Source: Christensenella sp.
GTDB taxonomy: Bacteria > Bacillota > Clostridia > Christensenellales > UBA3700
NCBI GenBank assembly: GCA_022784465.1
Contig: JALFUR010000010.1
Location: 124,001 to 188,000, forward strand
Length of the DNA stretch: 64,000 nt
Direction of reading: 5' to 3'
Positions 8,884-17,819 of the stretch are shown one piece after another. Positions within the stretch are counted from its first letter, which is position 1. The number at the start of each line of letters is the position of its first letter. Under the pieces are notes generated by a model. That model had not been told where the DNA came from. It ran no database searches and saw only the letters and a program-made list of their open reading frames with translations. The position numbers and the translations under genes are program-made.

Positions 8884-9510
8884 ATGAGAGATAATAATGT
8901 AATCTCCGATGCCGTTATTAAGAGAATGCCAAAATACTATTCTCAACTTAAGTTATTAGATGAGAAGGGTGTTTCTAAGGTATCTTCATCTACGCTTGCA
9001 AACATGTTGGGTATTACTGCCTCTCAAGTTAGACAAGACTTTTATAACTTTGGCGGATTTGGTCAACAAGGCTATGGATATGATGTTAAAAACTTAAAGA
9101 AGGAAATAACTCAAATCTTAGGACTTGATCAAACGTATAACATGATTGTTGTAGGTGCAGGACATATTGGAAGGGCACTTGCTGGATACGTGGGATTTGC
9201 AAAAGAAGGCTTTGAAATAAAAGCTATGTTTGATATAAATGTTACAGATTCTGAATATAATGGAGTACCAATATATCATACAAGTCAACTAGAAAAGTAT
9301 TTAAGCGAAAATAAAATAGATTTTGCTGTAATTGCAACACAAGCATCTGCTGCAATTGAAGTGGCAAATGAAATAGTAAAATTAGGAATAAAAAATATTT
9401 GGAACTTTGCACCAATTGATATAAAAGTGCCTGGTGATGTTGTTATAGAAAACATTTCTATGAGCGAGAGTTTATTTGTATTAAGTTATCGTGCAAAGAA
9501 TAGAAATTAA
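8884..9510 (+). CDS. rex: redox-sensing transcriptional repressor Rex
   Basis: A 208-residue repressor that senses the NADH/NAD+ ratio and controls fermentation and anaerobic respiration genes. The N-terminal winged helix (1-75) contains the typical ITASQVRQDFYNFGGFGQQGYGY block split over the recognition helix and wing. A Rossmann fold follows with VVGAGHIGRAL (about 91-101). A domain-swapped C-terminal helix ends the protein. It heads a transcript with greA and lysS. Its presence supports a strictly or facultatively fermentative metabolism. Confidence 0.95.
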   Translation: MRDNNVISDAVIKRMPKYYSQLKLLDEKGVSKVSSSTLANMLGITASQVRQDFYNFGGFGQQGYGYDVKNLKKEITQILGLDQTYNMIVVGAGHIGRALAGYVGFAKEGFEIKAMFDINVTDSEYNGVPIYHTSQLEKYLSENKIDFAVIATQASAAIEVANEIVKLGIKNIWNFAPIDIKVPGDVVIENISMSESLFVLSYRAKNRN

Positions 9511-9524
9511 TTGGAGGGGATTAA

Positions 9525-9974
9525 ATGGCAAGTTATAGAACGACAAAAGCTCGTTATATAGAAAAAGTAAAAGAGAAACAATACTTAGAGACAATCAAAA
9601 GAAATGAGATTAGTGAACAAATTAGATACGCTAAGTCTCTTGGAGATTTCTCTGAGAATGCTGAACTTGATGCTGCTAGAGAAGCAAATCGTCAAAACGA
9701 ATATAGAATAGAAGAGCTTGCAGGTCAAATTGCTAATGTTGAATTTATTAAAGCTCATTGGTTTAAGATTTACAACGAAACAGAAGATGAGGAAGCAGAA
9801 TATACCCTAATTGGAGATGATTCTAACGTTGAAAAAAATGAAATTTCAGACACAACTCCATTTGGAAAGGTATTAGCAACAGCCAAAAAGGGAGACAGAA
9901 AAAAGGTTGTTGTTGGTGACGATTTCTATTTTATAAAAATATTAGACGATAAAATCATTGAGGATCAAGAATAA
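9525..9974 (+). CDS. greA: transcription elongation factor GreA
   Basis: A 149-residue factor that enters the RNA polymerase secondary channel and stimulates transcript cleavage to rescue stalled complexes. The N-terminal coiled coil (about 1-75) carries the acidic tip motif GDFSENAELDAA that coordinates the catalytic Mg2+. The C-terminal FKBP-like domain starts near 82. It is slightly shorter than the usual 155-160 residues. GGAGGGG precedes the start. It lies between rex and lysS, a GreA-LysS order common in Clostridia. Confidence 0.95.
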   Translation: MASYRTTKARYIEKVKEKQYLETIKRNEISEQIRYAKSLGDFSENAELDAAREANRQNEYRIEELAGQIANVEFIKAHWFKIYNETEDEEAEYTLIGDDSNVEKNEISDTTPFGKVLATAKKGDRKKVVVGDDFYFIKILDDKIIEDQE

Positions 9975-9983
9975 AAGGAAAAC

Positions 9984-11453
9984 ATGGAAGAAAATATAAG
10001 TGAAATTGTAAAAGTTCGTAAAGAAAAACTTGCAAAGTTAGTAGAAGAGGGTAGAAATCCTTTTGAAATTGTTAAATATGACAAAGATGCATATGCATCT
10101 AATATAAAAGCAGATTTTGATTCATTTGATCATAAAACTGTAAAAATAGCTGGAAGATTGGTTTCTAAACGTGTCATGGGAAAAGCAAGTTTTGCTCATG
10201 TCATGGATTCTACAGATAAAATTCAAATATATACTTCAAGAGACTCTCTTGGAGAAGAAGCTTATGCTGAGTTTAAAAAGTTTGACATAGGCGATATTGT
10301 TGGTGTTGAAGGATTTGTTTTTAAAACACAAACAGGAGAAATCTCTATTCATGCAGAAAAGATGATTCTTCTTGCTAAATCTTTGCAACCACTTCCAGAA
10401 AAATTCCATGGATTGACAGACGTAGATTTAAGATATCGTCAAAGATATGTAGACTTGATTGCAAATCCAGAAGTAAAAGAAACTTTTATTACTCGTTCAA
10501 AAATCATTAGAGCAATACGTTCTTTCTTAGATGGAGAAGGCTTTATTGAAGTTGAAACTCCAATTTTAAATACTATTGCTGGTGGAGCATCTGCAAGACC
10601 ATTTGTAACTCATCATAATACATTAGATATAGACATGTATATGAGAATAGCACCAGAATTATATCTAAAGAGATTAATTGTTGGCGGATTTGAAAAAGTT
10701 TACGAAATGGGAAGATTGTTTAGAAACGAAGGTATGGATACTAAACATAATCCAGAATTCACAACAGTTGAACTTTACCAAGCATATACAGATTATTATG
10801 GCATGATGGATATAACAGAAAGATTGTTTGAAAAGATCTGTGAAGTTGTTTGCGATGGCAATAAAAAGATTAATTATCAAGGTGTTGAATTAGATATGAC
10901 AGCTCCATGGAAAAAAATGACAATGATTGAAGCTGTTAAAGAATATGTAGGAATAGATTTCTCATCTAGCGATAATGTTGAAGATTTTAAAGATGCAGCA
11001 AAAGCCAAGGGCGTTGACTTTGAAGATGATGTAACTTGGGGAAAATTGCTATATGAAGTATATGATCAAAAAGTTGAAGAGCATTTAATTCAACCAACAT
11101 TCATCTTAGATTATCCAGTTGAAGTTTCTCCTTTAGCTAAACGAAAGCCTTCAGATCCTAGATTAACAGAAAGATTTGAGTTCTTTATGTGTGCAAGAGA
11201 AATGGGTAATGCGTTCTCTGAACTTAACGATCCAATTGATCAAAAGAATAGATTCCTAGCTCAAGTTGCAGAGAGAGAAAAGGGTGACGATGAAGCTCAA
11301 ATGATGGATGAAGATTATGTAAATGCATTAATGTATGGACTTCCTCCTACAGGCGGCTTGGGAATTGGAATAGATAGATTGGTAATGTTATTTACAAACC
11401 AAGCTAGTATCAGAGATGTTTTATTATTCCCAACAATGAAACCAATAAAATAA
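9984..11453 (+). CDS. lysS: lysyl-tRNA synthetase, class II
   Basis: A 489-residue enzyme that charges tRNA-Lys. The N-terminal OB-fold anticodon-binding domain (about 55-150) precedes the class II catalytic core. Motif 1 lies around the [15 protein letters not shown] region, motif 2 reads FRNEGMD, and motif 3 is [12 protein letters not shown] near the C-terminus. It follows greA by nine bases with AAAGGA before the ATG. No T-box leader is present, as expected for an internal operon gene. A terminator-like hairpin follows directly. Confidence 0.97.
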   Translation: MEENISEIVKVRKEKLAKLVEEGRNPFEIVKYDKDAYASNIKADFDSFDHKTVKIAGRLVSKRVMGKASFAHVMDSTDKIQIYTSRDSLGEEAYAEFKKFDIGDIVGVEGFVFKTQTGEISIHAEKMILLAKSLQPLPEKFHGLTDVDLRYRQRYVDLIANPEVKETFITRSKIIRAIRSFLDGEGFIEVETPILNTIAGGASARPFVTHHNTLDIDMYMRIAPELYLKRLIVGGFEKVYEMGRLFRNEGMDTKHNPEFTTVELYQAYTDYYGMMDITERLFEKICEVVCDGNKKINYQGVELDMTAPWKKMTMIEAVKEYVGIDFSSSDNVEDFKDAAKAKGVDFEDDVTWGKLLYEVYDQKVEEHLIQPTFILDYPVEVSPLAKRKPSDPRLTERFEFFMCAREMGNAFSELNDPIDQKNRFLAQVAEREKGDDEAQMMDEDYVNALMYGLPPTGGLGIGIDRLVMLFTNQASIRDVLLFPTMKPIK

Positions 11454-11460
11454 GAATACT

Positions 11461-11489
11461 AAAGCAGCTGAAAAAAGCTGCTTTATTTA
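11461..11489 (+). terminator. hairpin terminator between lysS and the decarboxylase
   Basis: AAAGCAGCT (11461-11469), six-base loop, AGCTGCTTT (11476-11484), followed by a short T-rich tail. It ends only about five bases before the next start codon, so it may control as well as end transcription. Confidence 0.7.
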
Positions 11490-11493
11490 TACT

Positions 11494-12753
11494 ATGAGAC
11501 CACTTTACGATAAATTATTAAGCCATATATCTAAATCAAATTCTAGATTCCATATGCCAGGGCATAATGGCAATAATTTGTTTTGTGTAGATAATAAATT
11601 AGATTTAACAGAGCTTAAAGATTTAGATAATTTGTTATCTTCATCATCTTGTATTTATGAAAGTGAAAAGTATCTTGCAAAAGCCTATTCTTCAAATTAT
11701 TCTCTAATGCTAACACAAGGTTCTACTTCTGCTATGCAGATTTCTATGTGCTATAGCATTAATCAAGGATATGAAATTGTCTCAATTGGTGAAATGCATT
11801 CTTCTTTTTATAACTCTATTAGATTATTTAGTGGTGAGATGATATCTTTTTCCTCAATTGAAGAGTTTAACTTAAATAGAAAAAATATCAAGAAAAAGTG
11901 TGCTATATTTATTACTTCGCCAAACTATTTTGGACAAACAAAAGAAGTTGAGAAAATTCAAAAAGATAAAGAAGATATACTAGTTTTAGATGCTGCTCAT
12001 GGAGCTCATTTTGTCTATTCTAAATTATTGCCTCAATTGCCATATGAAAATGTAGATATCTTTTTTGTATCATTTCATAAGACTATGCCAGCGATTACGG
12101 GCGCTTCGGCATTATTTACACAGGATGAGAATATATATTTAAATTTGAAATATTATAGATCTATGATACACTCTACATCGCCAAATTATATGACCATGGC
12201 ATCTATTGATTGTGCAAGAGATGATTTTGAAAAAAATGGGGAGTTGTACTACGCTAAAATAAAGCAAGTAGTAGATTCATATAATGGCCAAATAGGTGGC
12301 TTTAATATTCTTAATACAGATGATTTTTCAAGACTTGTTTTGCAAAGTGATGGCGTAGATGCAAATGAAATTCTTGAGCAATTGCACGATAAAGGTATAG
12401 ATATAGAAATGGCATATTTAGATAAGTTGGTGCTTATTTTGACGCCATATAATATAGATAAATTAAATAAACTAGAAAAAGCTTTAGAACAAACAAATAA
12501 AACAAAGTTAGAAAAAAAAGAGTTTAATAAACCTTTAGTAAAAGCAAAAGAGATTAAATCATATAAAATTGACTTTGTTGATTTAGAAAAATCGTTAGGA
12601 TACGTGTGTGCTTGTGAGATTGGAATCTATCCGCCATCGATTCCTGTTGTTCACAGTTATGAAATAATTGAAGAGGAGTCTTTAAAGGTACTTATAGCAA
12701 ATAAAGACCATCTCTTCGGTCTTGTAAATGGCAAGGTTGCTGTGTTAAAATAA
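11494..12753 (+). CDS. Orn/Lys/Arg-type PLP decarboxylase
   Basis: A 419-residue fold-type I PLP enzyme of the arginine/lysine/ornithine decarboxylase family (SpeA/Cad-like of Bacillota). The N-terminal FHMPGHNG (19-26), DAAHGAH (166-172) with the PLP-contacting Asp, and SFHKT (193-197), where K196 forms the Schiff base, are all present. At 419 residues it is shorter than the usual 470-490, mainly in the C-terminal domain. It has no recognisable ribosome binding site. Only a short gap separates it from the upstream hairpin, so translation initiation is unusual. It sits immediately before tmk-holB-ricT, the same neighbourhood as yaaO-tmk in B. subtilis. Substrate choice is not decided by the sequence. 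Confidence 0.88.
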   Translation: MRPLYDKLLSHISKSNSRFHMPGHNGNNLFCVDNKLDLTELKDLDNLLSSSSCIYESEKYLAKAYSSNYSLMLTQGSTSAMQISMCYSINQGYEIVSIGEMHSSFYNSIRLFSGEMISFSSIEEFNLNRKNIKKKCAIFITSPNYFGQTKEVEKIQKDKEDILVLDAAHGAHFVYSKLLPQLPYENVDIFFVSFHKTMPAITGASALFTQDENIYLNLKYYRSMIHSTSPNYMTMASIDCARDDFEKNGELYYAKIKQVVDSYNGQIGGFNILNTDDFSRLVLQSDGVDANEILEQLHDKGIDIEMAYLDKLVLILTPYNIDKLNKLEKALEQTNKTKLEKKEFNKPLVKAKEIKSYKIDFVDLEKSLGYVCACEIGIYPPSIPVVHSYEIIEEESLKVLIANKDHLFGLVNGKVAVLK

Positions 12754-12770
12754 CCTAGTGGAGAAAGAGA

Positions 12771-13400
12771 GTGAAAAAGGGATTTTTTATTACATTTGAG
12801 GGTTGTGAAGGAGTAGGAAAAACTACTCAAGTTAAAATGTTAAAAGAGTACTTGGAAGAAACAAATCAAGACTGTTTGTTTTTGCGTGAACCAGGTGGAA
12901 CAGAGATTTCAGAAAAAATACGTGCTATTATTTTAGATCCTAATAATACGCAAATGACAAATGAATGCGAGACTTTTTTGTATTGTTCCGCAAGAAGTCA
13001 ACTTGTTGCTCAAGTAATAAGACCTGCGCTAAATGAAGGGAAATTAGTCATTTGCGATCGTTTTATAGATTCGACATTTGCTTACCAAGGAGTTGCTAGA
13101 GGTTTAGGGGCTGAATATGTTGATACTTTAAACAAACTTGCATGCAATGGAATTATGCCAGATTTAACTATATTTTTAGATTTGCCACCTAAACAAGCTT
13201 TTGATAGAAAAGGCGGAGCAGATTTAGAAGATAGATTAGAAAAAGCAGGAATGACATTCCATGAAAAAGTTTATGAAGGATATAAATTAGCGCAAGAAAG
13301 ATATAAAGATAGAATTATCACTATTGATGTATCTGGTACAAAATATGAAACTCAAGAAAAAATACGTAACTGTTTAAAAGAACATGGATATATAAAATAA
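12771..13400 (+). CDS. tmk: thymidylate kinase
   Basis: A 209-residue kinase making dTDP from dTMP. The P-loop is GCEGVGKTTQ (10-19), the DR(Y/H)-type CDRFIDST block lies near 92-99, and the LID region DLEDRLE is around 150. The start is GTG at 12771 behind GGAGAAAG. It overlaps holB by the TAATG arrangement, giving translational coupling. Confidence 0.96.
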   Translation: MKKGFFITFEGCEGVGKTTQVKMLKEYLEETNQDCLFLREPGGTEISEKIRAIILDPNNTQMTNECETFLYCSARSQLVAQVIRPALNEGKLVICDRFIDSTFAYQGVARGLGAEYVDTLNKLACNGIMPDLTIFLDLPPKQAFDRKGGADLEDRLEKAGMTFHEKVYEGYKLAQERYKDRIITIDVSGTKYETQEKIRNCLKEHGYIK

Positions 13401-14365
13401 TGATTCAATTTGAGCAATTATTAAAAAATACAAAAGTATATAAGACCATTATTTCAGATAAGAATAATGGTATTTTAAGTCATTGTTTAATGATTGTCTC
13501 AGAGGATGAAATTGCATGCAAAAATTTGTGCAAATTAATAGCAAGAGCATTGTTGTGTAAAAACAATAATTGTGGGTATTGCAAAGATTGCACGGAAGTG
13601 GAGAATTATGTTCATCCTTGTTTAATAACACTTGAAAGTTTGACGGCAGATGGCATTAGAGAGTTTATTTCAAAATGTTATTTAGAAGTTGAAGGCGATG
13701 TAAAAGTAGCATTAATTGAAAATTTTCATGATATAGATAAGAAAGAACAAAACAAATTATTAAAACTGCTTGAAGAGCCAGGTAAAGATACAATATTTGT
13801 ACTTGGGGTTACAAAAAGTTTTGCAGTACTTGATACAATTAAATCAAGAGCAACAAAAATGTATATAGAAGCTTTTGATAAATCAGAGTTAATACAAGCT
13901 CTAAAAGAAGAAGTTGTAAATGGTAGTATAGAAGAAGCAGTTTCATTTTCGGAAGGATCTCTTACAAATGCAATTAATATATTGTCTAATGATAAGTTTA
14001 TTGAATACTATAATACAATTATAGATATATTAATTAACATGGAAAATTCAAGAGTAATGCTTGATTCCTTTGCTAAATTGAATGTAAAAGAAAAAGATAG
14101 AAATCAAAACAAGGAAAATGCAATGTTATATCTAAATGTTCTTGAGATTATTGTTAAGCAAACACTAGAATACTTGACTAATCAAAAGAAAGATATGAAT
14201 GAAAAAATAGAAAAGATTTCAAAAAAGTATAATGTTGCAACACTTGTAAATATAGAAGAATGTATAATAAATTCTAGAAAAAAAATTGAGTTATTTTGCG
14301 ATGTTGATGGCGTTATGTCAGCATTGCTTATGTCTATATTGGAGGTAAGATATAAATGCCAGTAA
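13400..14365 (+). CDS. holB: DNA polymerase III subunit delta'
   Basis: A 321-residue clamp-loader subunit. The N-terminal zinc-binding region shows CKNNNCGYCKDC (Cys cluster near 52-63). The AAA+ core is recognisable from LLKLLEEPGKDTIF and the sensor-like IKSRATKM (SRC-type arginine motif, here SRA). As usual for delta', there is no functional Walker A. It starts on the tmk stop (TAATG) and its end overlaps ricT by ten bases. Confidence 0.92.
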   Translation: MIQFEQLLKNTKVYKTIISDKNNGILSHCLMIVSEDEIACKNLCKLIARALLCKNNNCGYCKDCTEVENYVHPCLITLESLTADGIREFISKCYLEVEGDVKVALIENFHDIDKKEQNKLLKLLEEPGKDTIFVLGVTKSFAVLDTIKSRATKMYIEAFDKSELIQALKEEVVNGSIEEAVSFSEGSLTNAINILSNDKFIEYYNTIIDILINMENSRVMLDSFAKLNVKEKDRNQNKENAMLYLNVLEIIVKQTLEYLTNQKKDMNEKIEKISKKYNVATLVNIEECIINSRKKIELFCDVDGVMSALLMSILEVRYKCQ

Positions 14366-15234
14366 TAGTTGGTGTAAAATTTAGAAATAATAGTAAATTA
14401 TATTACTTTGATCCTAAAGATATGGAATTTTCAGTAGGAGAAAAAGTAATTGTTGAGACAACAAGAGGTGTGGAATATGCCACTATCGCTCAGAAAAATA
14501 CAGAAGTAAAAGATGAAGATATAAAAGGCGAATTAAAACCTATAATTAGAAAAGCTGATTATAAGGATGATAAGCAAGCTAAAGACAATCTGCAAAAAGA
14601 AGAAAAGGCATATAAAACTTGTTTAAATAAAATAGAGAAACATAATTTAAATATGAAACTTATAAATGCCGAATATACTTTTGATAAACAAAAAGTAATC
14701 TTTAATTTTACTGCTGATGGAAGAGTAGATTTTAGAGAACTTGTAAAGGACTTAGCAGCTGAACTTAGAACAAGAATTGAATTGCATCAAGTTTACGAAA
14801 AAGACGATGTAATTTTAAGAGGGGCAATGGGTATGTGCGGTAGAGAATGCTGCTGTATTTCTTGTCCAAATGTGTGCGATAAATCCAGTGTTAAGATGGC
14901 AAAAAATCAAAACATGTCTTTAAATCCTACAAAGATTAATGGTATGTGTGGCAAACTAATGTGTTGCTTAAGATTTGAAAATGATTTCTATGTTGAGATG
15001 TTAAAGAAGATGCCAAAAGTAAATGCTGTTGTGCAAACAAAAGATGGGGATGCAAAAGTACTATCTGCCGATTTGTTAAGAGAATATATTACAGCATCTG
15101 TTCAAATAGAAGATAGCATTGTTGAGAAAAGATATAACATAGGCGAATTTAAGTTATTAAATAAAGCAAATCAATCAGAAGAAGATGATGATTCTTCTGA
15201 CGAACTTGTAGATAACAGCGAAGACAAATCCTAG
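14356..15234 (+). CDS. ricT: RicT/YaaT family PSP1-domain protein
   Basis: A 292-residue PSP1-domain protein. In B. subtilis the homologue (YaaT/RicT) forms an iron-sulfur complex with YmcA and YlbF that modulates RNase Y and developmental decisions. The cysteine-rich segment is fully kept: CGRECCCISCPNVC (about 156-169) and CGKLMCC (about 196-202). The acidic, Ser/Asp-rich C-terminal tail (after 275) is probably disordered. It starts behind GGAGG within the holB end. The tmk-holB-ricT order is conserved in Bacillota. Confidence 0.93.
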   Translation: MPVIVGVKFRNNSKLYYFDPKDMEFSVGEKVIVETTRGVEYATIAQKNTEVKDEDIKGELKPIIRKADYKDDKQAKDNLQKEEKAYKTCLNKIEKHNLNMKLINAEYTFDKQKVIFNFTADGRVDFRELVKDLAAELRTRIELHQVYEKDDVILRGAMGMCGRECCCISCPNVCDKSSVKMAKNQNMSLNPTKINGMCGKLMCCLRFENDFYVEMLKKMPKVNAVVQTKDGDAKVLSADLLREYITASVQIEDSIVEKRYNIGEFKLLNKANQSEEDDDSSDELVDNSEDKS

Positions 15235-15267
15235 TAAAATAGTAGGGGGATTGAAAAAGCAAATTAC

Positions 15268-15300
15268 TTGCAAACAGACGCAGTCTGTGGTAGTATAAAC
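15268..15300 (+). promoter_or_regulatory. ferredoxin promoter with palindrome in the spacer
   Basis: TTGCAA (15268-15273) is the likely -35. The -10 is TAGTAT (15291-15296, spacer 17) or TATAAA (15294-15299, spacer 20). The spacer begins with a perfect inverted repeat ACAGAC-GCA-GTCTGT (15274-15288), ideally placed for a dimeric regulator. With the 20-base spacer it would resemble MerR-type promoters. Confidence 0.6.
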
Positions 15301-15331
15301 AAGAGAAAAAATATTAAAGGAGATTTTAAAC

Positions 15332-15502
15332 ATGGCATACGTTATTGGTGATGATTGCATTAAGTGTGGTTCATGTGCAGAACAATGTCCAGTTTCAGCT
15401 ATTTCTGAAGGCGATGATAAATACGTTATCGATGCTGATGCTTGCATTTCTTGTGGTTCATGCGCAGAACAATGTCCAGTTTCAACTATTTCAGAAGCTT
15501 AG
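15332..15502 (+). CDS. 2[4Fe-4S] clostridial-type ferredoxin
   Basis: A 56-residue electron carrier. It contains two complete cluster motifs, CIKCGSCAEQCPVSAI and CISCGSCAEQCPVSTI, related by an obvious internal duplication. Each holds C-x2-C-x2-C-x3-C-P. AAAGGAGA precedes the ATG with good spacing. It is monocistronic, with its own promoter/operator upstream and a terminator downstream. It would serve low-potential electron transfer in an anaerobe (pyruvate:ferredoxin oxidoreductase, hydrogenase and similar partners), none of which are in the window. Confidence 0.97.
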   Translation: MAYVIGDDCIKCGSCAEQCPVSAISEGDDKYVIDADACISCGSCAEQCPVSTISEA

Positions 15503-15531
15503 TTGATTAGAATTAGAAATAATTCGCATTT

Positions 15532-15575
15532 AAGATTTCCTTTATCTAATTTTAGGTAAAGGTTTTCTTTTTTTA
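15532..15575 (+). terminator. intrinsic terminator after the ferredoxin
   Basis: CCTTTATCT (15539-15547) pairs with AGGTAAAGG (15554-15562), with an outer AAGA/TCTT extension, followed by TTTTCTTTTTTT. Confidence 0.8.
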
Positions 15576-15643
15576 TATACGCGCAATTAGTTTTAAAAAA
15601 AATAAATATATGATATGATTTAAAAAATGCAACTGAGGAAAAA

Positions 15644-16549
15644 ATGAAAAAAGATTTTTTAGGATTAGAAAACGTTTCCAAAGAAGAAATACAAGAGTTA
15701 TTAGATAGAGCTAAGTTTATGAAGGCTCAAATTAAACAGGGAAACAAAGCACTAGATATATTAAAGGGAAAGAGTATAGTTACTCTTTTTTATGAAAATA
15801 GTACTAGAACACGTTGCTCATTTGAAGATGCATGCATGTATCTAGGTGCGAGCGTTTGCAATGTAGAAGTTGGAACTTCAAGTGTGCAAAAGGGAGAATG
15901 TTTAGTTGATACAGCTGTTACCTTAGATAAAATGATGACTGACGCAATTATTATTAGACATTCTATGGCGGGGGCTCCTGCAATAATTGCACAGCACACA
16001 AACGCATCGGTAATTAATGCAGGGGATGGAATGCATGAGCATCCAACTCAAGCATTATTAGATATGTTCAGTATGGAAGAGAGATTCGGTACGCTTAAAG
16101 GATTGACAGTATCTATTATTGGAGACATTAAACATTCTAGAGTTGCAAAAAGTAATATTATTGGCTTATCTAAAATGGGTGCAAAAGTAAAAGTCTATGG
16201 ACCAAATACATTGATGCCTTGGTCTTTCGATGGATTTGATTGCACTGTGTGTAAATCAATAGACGATGCATTTATTGGTTCAGATGTAGTAATGGGATTG
16301 AGAATACAGCTTGAAAGACAAATGAGAGGCTTATTCCCAAGTAATAGTGAGTATACAAGATTTTATGGTATTACTTCAGATAGAATGGCAAAGGCAAATA
16401 ATGGCGCAGTTGTAATGCATCCAGGACCAGTTAATAGAGGTGTTGAAATTTCCTACGATGTGCTTGATTCAGATATATGCATAAAAGATGAACAAGTAAC
16501 AAATGGTGTAGCAACAAGAATGGCTCTATTAGAAAGCGTTTGTATTTAG
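15644..16549 (+). CDS. pyrB: aspartate carbamoyltransferase catalytic chain
   Basis: A 301-residue enzyme catalysing carbamoyl phosphate plus aspartate to carbamoyl aspartate, the committed pyrimidine step. The carbamoyl-phosphate site STRTR (53-57), the HPTQALLD block (about 132-139) and the C-terminal HPGPVNRGVE loop are intact. GAGGA precedes the ATG. A weak TTTTAA-17-TATGAT promoter lies at 15591-15619. No PyrR-type antiterminator/terminator leader is visible in the short upstream gap. No pyrI regulatory gene follows. It is the first gene of a six-gene pyrimidine cluster. Confidence 0.97.
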   Translation: MKKDFLGLENVSKEEIQELLDRAKFMKAQIKQGNKALDILKGKSIVTLFYENSTRTRCSFEDACMYLGASVCNVEVGTSSVQKGECLVDTAVTLDKMMTDAIIIRHSMAGAPAIIAQHTNASVINAGDGMHEHPTQALLDMFSMEERFGTLKGLTVSIIGDIKHSRVAKSNIIGLSKMGAKVKVYGPNTLMPWSFDGFDCTVCKSIDDAFIGSDVVMGLRIQLERQMRGLFPSNSEYTRFYGITSDRMAKANNGAVVMHPGPVNRGVEISYDVLDSDICIKDEQVTNGVATRMALLESVCI

Positions 16550-16560
16550 GTAGGTGAGAT

Positions 16561-17817
16561 ATGAAGACATTAATTAAAAATGGTATATTCAACGGAAATA
16601 AAATAGATTTACTAATTGTAGATAACAAAATTGCAAAACTTCAAGAATCAATAGATGAACAAGTTGACAAAACAATTGATGCAAAAGGCTTAACAATATT
16701 GCCTGCATTTGTAGATATGCATACTCATCTTCGCGAGCCAGGATTTGAATATAAAGAAGATATAGAAACAGGATCCAAAGCTGCTGTAGCAGGTGGCTAT
16801 GCAAGTGTTTGCTGTATGCCAAATACAAAGCCTGTAATAGATAATAAATACATCGTAAGTTATATCATCCATAGGGCTAAAGAAGTTAACCTTGCAAAAG
16901 TATATCCAATTGGAGCAATAACAGTAGGCTTAAAAGGTGAAATGATGAGCGAAATGGGTAAACTTAAACAAGCAGGTATTGTTGCTGTTTCTGATGATGG
17001 ATGCCCAGTTTCAACAGCGCAAATGATGAGACTTGCTTTAGAATATGCAAAAGACTTTGATTTGCCAGTTTTAAGCCATTGTGAAGATAAATCTTTAGTA
17101 GATAATGGAGTAGTTAATGAAGGTGCTAATTCTTCTAAAGCTGGACTAAATGGCATCCCAAGTGCAGCAGAAGAAGTAATGGTATCTAGAGAAATAATAC
17201 TTGCAGGAATGTTAAATACTAAAGTGCATATTTGCCATGTAAGTACAAAAGGAAGTGTTTCTTTAATTAGAGATGCTAAAAAAAGAGGAATAAAAGTAAC
17301 TTGTGAGACTTGCCCACACTATATATGTGGCACTGACGATTTAATTTTATCTTTCAATGCTAATTCTAAAGTTAATCCACCACTACGAGAAGAGCAAGAT
17401 AGACAAGCCATAATTGAAGGATTACTTGATGGAACTATTGATGTAATAGCAACAGATCATGCTCCTCATAGTAAGCAAGAAAAGGAAATAGAATATCAAT
17501 TAGCAGCAAACGGAATCTCTGGACTTGAGAGCGCGTTTGCTCTTTGCTATACAGAACTTGTAAGTAAGGGAAGAATGAGCCTTGAAAAATTATCTTATTT
17601 GATGAGCGAGGCTCCAGCAAAGATAATGAATATTCCATGTGGCGAAATTAAAGAAGGTGGACTTGCAGACATTACTCTTGTAGATTTGAATGAAAAATAC
17701 AAAATAGATTCTAAAAAATTCTTTTCAAAAGGAAAGAACACTCCATTTGATGGATGGGAAGTACAAGGTAGAGTTAAATATACATTTGTTGAAGGCGAAT
17801 TAAAATACGAGGCGTAG
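16561..17817 (+). CDS. pyrC: dihydroorotase, class I
   Basis: A 418-residue amidohydrolase closing carbamoyl aspartate to dihydroorotate. The metal site DMHTHLREPG (52-61), the CMPNTKP block, the later HCED and HVST histidines, and ATDHAPH near 299 are all present, so the binuclear zinc centre is complete. It starts 11 bases after pyrB behind AGGTGAG. Confidence 0.97.
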   Translation: MKTLIKNGIFNGNKIDLLIVDNKIAKLQESIDEQVDKTIDAKGLTILPAFVDMHTHLREPGFEYKEDIETGSKAAVAGGYASVCCMPNTKPVIDNKYIVSYIIHRAKEVNLAKVYPIGAITVGLKGEMMSEMGKLKQAGIVAVSDDGCPVSTAQMMRLALEYAKDFDLPVLSHCEDKSLVDNGVVNEGANSSKAGLNGIPSAAEEVMVSREIILAGMLNTKVHICHVSTKGSVSLIRDAKKRGIKVTCETCPHYICGTDDLILSFNANSKVNPPLREEQDRQAIIEGLLDGTIDVIATDHAPHSKQEKEIEYQLAANGISGLESAFALCYTELVSKGRMSLEKLSYLMSEAPAKIMNIPCGEIKEGGLADITLVDLNEKYKIDSKKFFSKGKNTPFDGWEVQGRVKYTFVEGELKYEA

Positions 17818-17819
17818 AA

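Noticed and set aside
9511-9983. T-box leader for lysS
   Set aside because: lysS is separated from greA by nine bases and is internal to the rex operon.
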